A program made the position numbers and the translations under genes. DNA of 17,671 nt from Planctomycetales bacterium (GTDB taxonomy: Bacteria; Planctomycetota; Planctomycetia; Isosphaerales; Isosphaeraceae): the NCBI GenBank assembly GCA_027451455.1, contig DAIDJI010000028.1:1-17671 (forward strand), in the 5' to 3' direction. The notes under the pieces were generated by a model that was not told the origin of the DNA, did no database searches, and saw only the letters and a program-made list of their open reading frames with translations. Each line of letters begins with the position of its first letter. Within the stretch, counting starts at the first letter, position 1. Positions 14,355 through 17,671 of this stretch are shown here, one piece after another.

Positions 14355-14407
14355 CGAGGCAGCCTGGCCGCATCGGCCAGCATCGGAACCTCAACCACGG
14401 AGCAAGC

Positions 14408-16843
14408 ATGATGATGAAAACTCCTCTCGTCCGGCTCATCACAGGGTTCGCGGCCCTGGTTGCCGCCGGGTCCGGGATCGCCCAGGAGTCGCGACCAGCC
14501 CGGCCCCAGGCCGAGGCGCGGGCGAGGACCGAGGAGCCGGCCTCAAAGTGCCCGGTCTCGGGCGCCGTCCGGATGCTGACCGCCCTGACCACCACCATCG
14601 AGGGCTCCGGCCAGGGCGATGCCAAGCAGGCTCCGCCGTCCTACGAGGCCCCATCGCCGAAGGCCATGTCCAACCGCGACTGGTGGCCGAACGAGCTGAA
14701 CCTGCAGGCCCTCCACCAGAACTCGACCCGCGGCAACCCGCTCGGCGAAAAATTTCGATATGCTGAGGCGTTCCAGAAACTCGACCTCGCCGCGGTCAAG
14801 CAGGACATCAAAAAGGCGCTCACGACCTCGCAAGACTGGTGGCCGGCCGATTACGGCCACTACGGGCCCCTCTTCATCCGGATGGCCTGGCACAGCGCAG
14901 GGACGTATCGCGTCGGCGACGGCCGAGGCGGCGCCTCCGACGGCACCCAGCGGTTCGCCCCGCTGAATAGCTGGCCCGACAACGCCAACCTCGACAAGGC
15001 GCGCCGGCTCCTCTGGCCGATCAAGCAGAAGTACGGCCAGAAGCTCTCGTGGGCCGACCTGATGGTCCTCACCGGCAACTGCGCGCTCGAGTCGATGGGC
15101 TTCGAGACCTTCGGCTTCGCTGGCGGCCGGGAAGACGTCTGGGAGCCGCAGCAAGACGTCAACTGGGGTCCCGAGAACACCTGGCTCGGCGGCGATCGCT
15201 ACCAGAACAAGACGATGGCGAACCCCCTCGGCGCCACCCAGATGGGCCTGATCTACGTCAATCCCGAGGGACCCAAGGGAAAGCCCGACCCGATCGCGGC
15301 GGCCGAGGCGATCCGCCTGACGTTCGGCCGGATGGCGATGAACGATGAGGAAACCGTCGCGCTGATCGCCGGCGGCCACACCTTCGGCAAGGCCCACGGC
15401 GCCGCCGATCCCAAAAAGTTCGTCGGCCCGGCGCCCGAGGGGGCCGGCCTCACCGAGCAGGGCCTCGGCTGGAAAAACTCTCTCGGCAAGGGGAACGGCG
15501 GCCAGACGATCACCAGCGGCCTTGAAGGCGCCTGGAGCACCCGACCGACGAAGTGGTCCAACGATTATTTCGATCACCTGTTCAACTACGATTGGGAGCT
15601 GACGAAGAGCCCGGCCGGCGCCTGGCAGTGGACCCCGAAGAACGGCGAGGGCGCCGGCACCGTCCCCGACGCCCACGACCCGTCGAAGTCGCACGCGCCG
15701 ATGATGTTCACGACCGACCTCGCCCTGCGGATGGACCCCGCCTATGCGAAGATCTCGAAGCGGTTCCACGAGCATCCCGACCAGTTCAAGACCGCCTTCG
15801 CGAAGGCCTGGTACAAGCTGACTCACCGCGACATGGGACCCCGATCCCGACTGCTCGGCCCGGAGGTTCCGCCGGCGCAGTTGTGGCAGGACCCGCTCCC
15901 CGAGGTCACTTATGAAAAGATCGAGGGACAGGATATCGCCCACCTCCGGCGTCGCATCCTCGACTCGGGCTTGACCGTCCCGCAGTTGGTTGCGACCGCC
16001 TGGGCCTCTGCCTCGACGTTCCGGGGCTCCGACTTCCGAGGAGGCGCGAACGGAGCCAGGATCCGCCTCGCCCCGCAGAAGGACTGGGAGGTCAATCAGC
16101 CGGCCGAATTGGCCCGGATTCTCGGAGTCTACGAGCAAATCCAGAAGGAATTCAACGGGTCGCAGAAGGGGGGCAAGCGCGTCTCGATCGCCGATTTGAT
16201 CGTGCTCGGCGGATGCGCCGGCGTCGAGGAGGCGGCACGGAAGGCGGGGCGTGAAGTCCGCGTTCCGTTCTCGCCCGGCCGGGCCGACGCGAGCCAGGAT
16301 CAGACCGACGTCGAATCGTTCGCCGCGCTGGAGCCGGCCGCGGACGGCTTCCGCAATTACCTCAAGCCCGGCCAGACCCGGAAGGCCGAGGAGCTGCTGG
16401 TCGACCGGGCGCAGTTGCTCACGCTCTCGGCGCCGGAGATGACGGCACTGCTCGGTGGGCTCCGCGTTCTGGGCGTGAATGTCGGCGGCTCTCGGCACGG
16501 TGTCTTCACCGATCAACCCGGGACGCTCACCAACGACTTCTTCAACAATTTGCTCGACATGGGAACAGAGTGGCGGCCCTCCGGCAGCGAGGAGCAGGTC
16601 TTTGAGGGCCGCGATCGGAAGACGGGGAAGGTCCGGTGGACCGGGACCCGGGTCGACCTGGTCTTCGGCTCGAACTCGCAGCTCCGGGCGATCGCCGAGG
16701 TCTACGCCTCGGACGACGGCCGGGCGAAGTTCATCGACGACTTCGCCGCCGCCTGGGCGAGGGTGATGGACCTCGATCGATTTGACCTCGATCCCGTCCT
16801 GAGCGAGGGTTCGAAGGCCATGGCCCAGTCGCATCGAAACTGA
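14408..16843 (+). CDS. katG: Catalase-peroxidase KatG with signal peptide
   Basis: A bifunctional heme enzyme that disproportionates H2O2 and oxidises peroxidase substrates. The 811-residue product has the two-domain KatG architecture. Active-site residues are present: distal Arg158, Trp161 and His162 (RMAWHSAGTYR), the Trp161-Tyr283-Met309 trio that forms the covalent adduct (GLIYVNPEGP, GRMAMNDEE), proximal His324 (GGHTFGKAHGA), and the partner Trp and Asp in GAWSTRPTKW and MFTTDLALRMDP. The N-terminus (KTPLVRLITGFAALVAAGSG then IAQES) is a Sec-type signal peptide, so the enzyme is likely exported, as described for KatP-type enzymes. The ATG at 14408 has GGAG 5-8 bases upstream; the open frame back to 14291 covers the regulatory region. 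A strong terminator follows, and oxyR is divergent. Confidence 0.97.
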   Translation: MMMKTPLVRLITGFAALVAAGSGIAQESRPARPQAEARARTEEPASKCPVSGAVRMLTALTTTIEGSGQGDAKQAPPSYEAPSPKAMSNRDWWPNELNLQALHQNSTRGNPLGEKFRYAEAFQKLDLAAVKQDIKKALTTSQDWWPADYGHYGPLFIRMAWHSAGTYRVGDGRGGASDGTQRFAPLNSWPDNANLDKARRLLWPIKQKYGQKLSWADLMVLTGNCALESMGFETFGFAGGREDVWEPQQDVNWGPENTWLGGDRYQNKTMANPLGATQMGLIYVNPEGPKGKPDPIAAAEAIRLTFGRMAMNDEETVALIAGGHTFGKAHGAADPKKFVGPAPEGAGLTEQGLGWKNSLGKGNGGQTITSGLEGAWSTRPTKWSNDYFDHLFNYDWELTKSPAGAWQWTPKNGEGAGTVPDAHDPSKSHAPMMFTTDLALRMDPAYAKISKRFHEHPDQFKTAFAKAWYKLTHRDMGPRSRLLGPEVPPAQLWQDPLPEVTYEKIEGQDIAHLRRRILDSGLTVPQLVATAWASASTFRGSDFRGGANGARIRLAPQKDWEVNQPAELARILGVYEQIQKEFNGSQKGGKRVSIADLIVLGGCAGVEEAARKAGREVRVPFSPGRADASQDQTDVESFAALEPAADGFRNYLKPGQTRKAEELLVDRAQLLTLSAPEMTALLGGLRVLGVNVGGSRHGVFTDQPGTLTNDFFNNLLDMGTEWRPSGSEEQVFEGRDRKTGKVRWTGTRVDLVFGSNSQLRAIAEVYASDDGRAKFIDDFAAAWARVMDLDRFDLDPVLSEGSKAMAQSHRN

Positions 16844-16848
16844 ACCGT

Positions 16849-16866
16849 CGCCGACGATCGTCGGCG
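16849..16866. repeat. 18-base perfect palindrome after katG
   Basis: CGCCGACGATCGTCGGCG is fully self-complementary. As RNA it could form a 7-bp stem with a GATC loop. It begins 6 bases after the katG stop and precedes the terminator; it could be a protein-binding site or the first of two tandem 3'-end hairpins. Confidence 0.6.
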
Positions 16867-16870
16867 GTAC

Positions 16871-16918
16871 CGGACTCGGGCCGAGCCAGGATGCTCGGCG
16901 CCGGGTCCGTTTTTTTTC
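16871..16918 (+). terminator. Rho-independent terminator of katG
   Basis: GGACTCGGGCCGAGC (16872-16886) pairs with GCTCGGCGCCGGGTCC (16893-16908) over a short loop, CAGGAT, with minor mismatches, and is followed by a run of eight T residues (16910-16917). This is a strong intrinsic terminator on the plus strand. Confidence 0.9.
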
Positions 16919-16939
16919 TTCGTGCGTCGAACCCCGAAA

Positions 16940-17623
16940 TCAGGACCCTCCGACCGCCCGGTTGAAGAAGTCCGGCGGACACGGAGCGACGAACTCGATG
17001 TGCGCGACCCAACGTCCGCTCGGGTCGAACGAGGTCATCAGCAACCGCCCTTCGACCGGGGCGATGGCCTCGCCGGCGGCCGCGAGTCGGAGCCAGATCG
17101 GAATCCCCGAAGGCGGGAGGATCTCCCCGAGGAACGCAGCGCCCCCCACGCAGATATTCAGGAGATCCCCATCGACCGATCTTTCGCCCTTGCCCTCGCG
17201 CCAGGCGAGGCTGGCCCGACCTTCCCGAACCGGGTAGCGCTTCCAGAGCCGACGCTCGCGGCGGGCGGCGATGAACGGGCCGAGCGGGACCCATCGGGCG
17301 AACCGGATCTGCACGAGGCGTCTCCCCGAGGGGTCGGTCCACGTCTCGGCGACCCGGGCCTCGATCGGATCGGGCGCGGCCGGCTCGCGCGGGAGGGTTA
17401 GCCGGAGCGATTCGCCGACCCTCGGCGAGCGTTCGGCCAGTACCGAGGCTCCCGCGCCGCTGAGCTTCAGGATCAGGACCCGACACGAAACGTCCTGCTC
17501 CTCCGACCTCCAATCTATCTCCGCCTCGATGCCGAGGTGGGCATCCGGTGCGGCTTGATGGTCGGAGGACGCGGCATCCTGCGCGCCAGAGGGCGGGGCC
17601 TTGGAAGAATCGGGCTCGCTCAT
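16940..17623 (-). CDS. PilZ-domain protein
   Basis: A 227-residue soluble protein. The first 30 residues are disordered (Ser, Ala, Pro, Asp). Residues about 31-110 look like a degenerate PilZ-like barrel (LKLSGAGASVL at 52-62). Residues about 118-215 form a more recognisable PilZ domain: R125-x3-R129 in RRLWKRYPV and the second motif N157-x-C159-x-x-G162 in LLNICVGGAAF. PilZ domains bind cyclic di-GMP through R-x3-R and D/N-x-S-x-x-G; here Ser is Cys, so binding may be weakened. The ATG at 17623 is preferred (GAGAG upstream); an ATG at 17650 adds nine residues and has no SD. It ends close to the katG terminator region and lies at the window edge. Confidence 0.75.
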   Translation of the reverse strand: MSEPDSSKAPPSGAQDAASSDHQAAPDAHLGIEAEIDWRSEEQDVSCRVLILKLSGAGASVLAERSPRVGESLRLTLPREPAAPDPIEARVAETWTDPSGRRLVQIRFARWVPLGPFIAARRERRLWKRYPVREGRASLAWREGKGERSVDGDLLNICVGGAAFLGEILPPSGIPIWLRLAAAGEAIAPVEGRLLMTSFDPSGRWVAHIEFVAPCPPDFFNRAVGGS

Positions 17624-17671
17624 CGCTCTCGGTCCCTGGAGTATCGTCATCAGACCGGCATTGCCATTGGA

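Noticed and set aside
14543..16834. 763-residue open frame on the minus strand
   Set aside because: It mirrors katG across almost its full length. The katG frame has every catalytic residue, and the antisense translation has no recognisable domain.
1..17671. CRISPR arrays, tRNA or rRNA genes, and insertion sequences
   Set aside because: I saw no regularly spaced direct repeats, no cloverleaf with a T-arm and acceptor stem, and no transposase gene or terminal inverted repeats.

Overview
The window is GC-rich DNA with a bacterial gene layout. High GC, TTG start codons with good Shine-Dalgarno (SD) sites, the minus-strand order rplY-pth-rpsF, many lineage-restricted hypothetical proteins and GGGAGGGCGAGGCTCC-type intergenic repeats suggest a planctomycete, perhaps Isosphaeraceae-like. 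That assignment is inference; there is no rRNA or other direct marker here.

Layout. (1) 113-1931, minus strand: a translation operon, rplY (L25/Ctc), pth (peptidyl-tRNA hydrolase), rpsF (S6), with a good sigma70-type promoter at 2034-2062. (2) 2425-5964, plus: a very large single-chain flavo-iron-sulfur oxidoreductase. It joins a helical N-terminal region, an eight-cysteine Fe-S region, a GltD/NfnB-like dinucleotide-binding core and a PyrK/NfnA-like C-terminal module. (3) 5965-6243: an intergenic region with palindromic repeat elements. (4) 6244-10747, plus: an accessory stretch of small genes. It holds a possible permuted papain-like protein with a small downstream partner, a strong terminator, a cupin protein, a HicAB toxin-antitoxin locus whose hicA is broken by an in-frame TGA while hicB is intact, and a closely packed run of unknown proteins, one of them apparently frameshifted. 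(5) 10795-11343, minus: a DUF4395 membrane protein behind a near-perfect sigma70 promoter. (6) 11462 to about 11780, plus: the apparent remains of a second toxin-antitoxin pair (short antitoxin plus PIN domain). (7) 12040-13329: clpX, without clpP beside it. (8) 13392-14258 (minus) and 14408-16843 (plus): divergent oxyR and katG sharing a 149-base regulatory region. KatG carries a signal peptide, so peroxide is probably detoxified outside the cytoplasm under control of the cytoplasmic peroxide sensor OxyR. A strong terminator follows katG. (9) 16940-17623, minus: a PilZ-domain protein.

The core genes (translation, ClpX, OxyR/KatG) are conventional. The most interesting items are the fused Nfn-like oxidoreductase, the two decaying toxin-antitoxin loci, the cluster of unknown genes at 8234-10747 and the nested inverted repeats between oxyR and katG.
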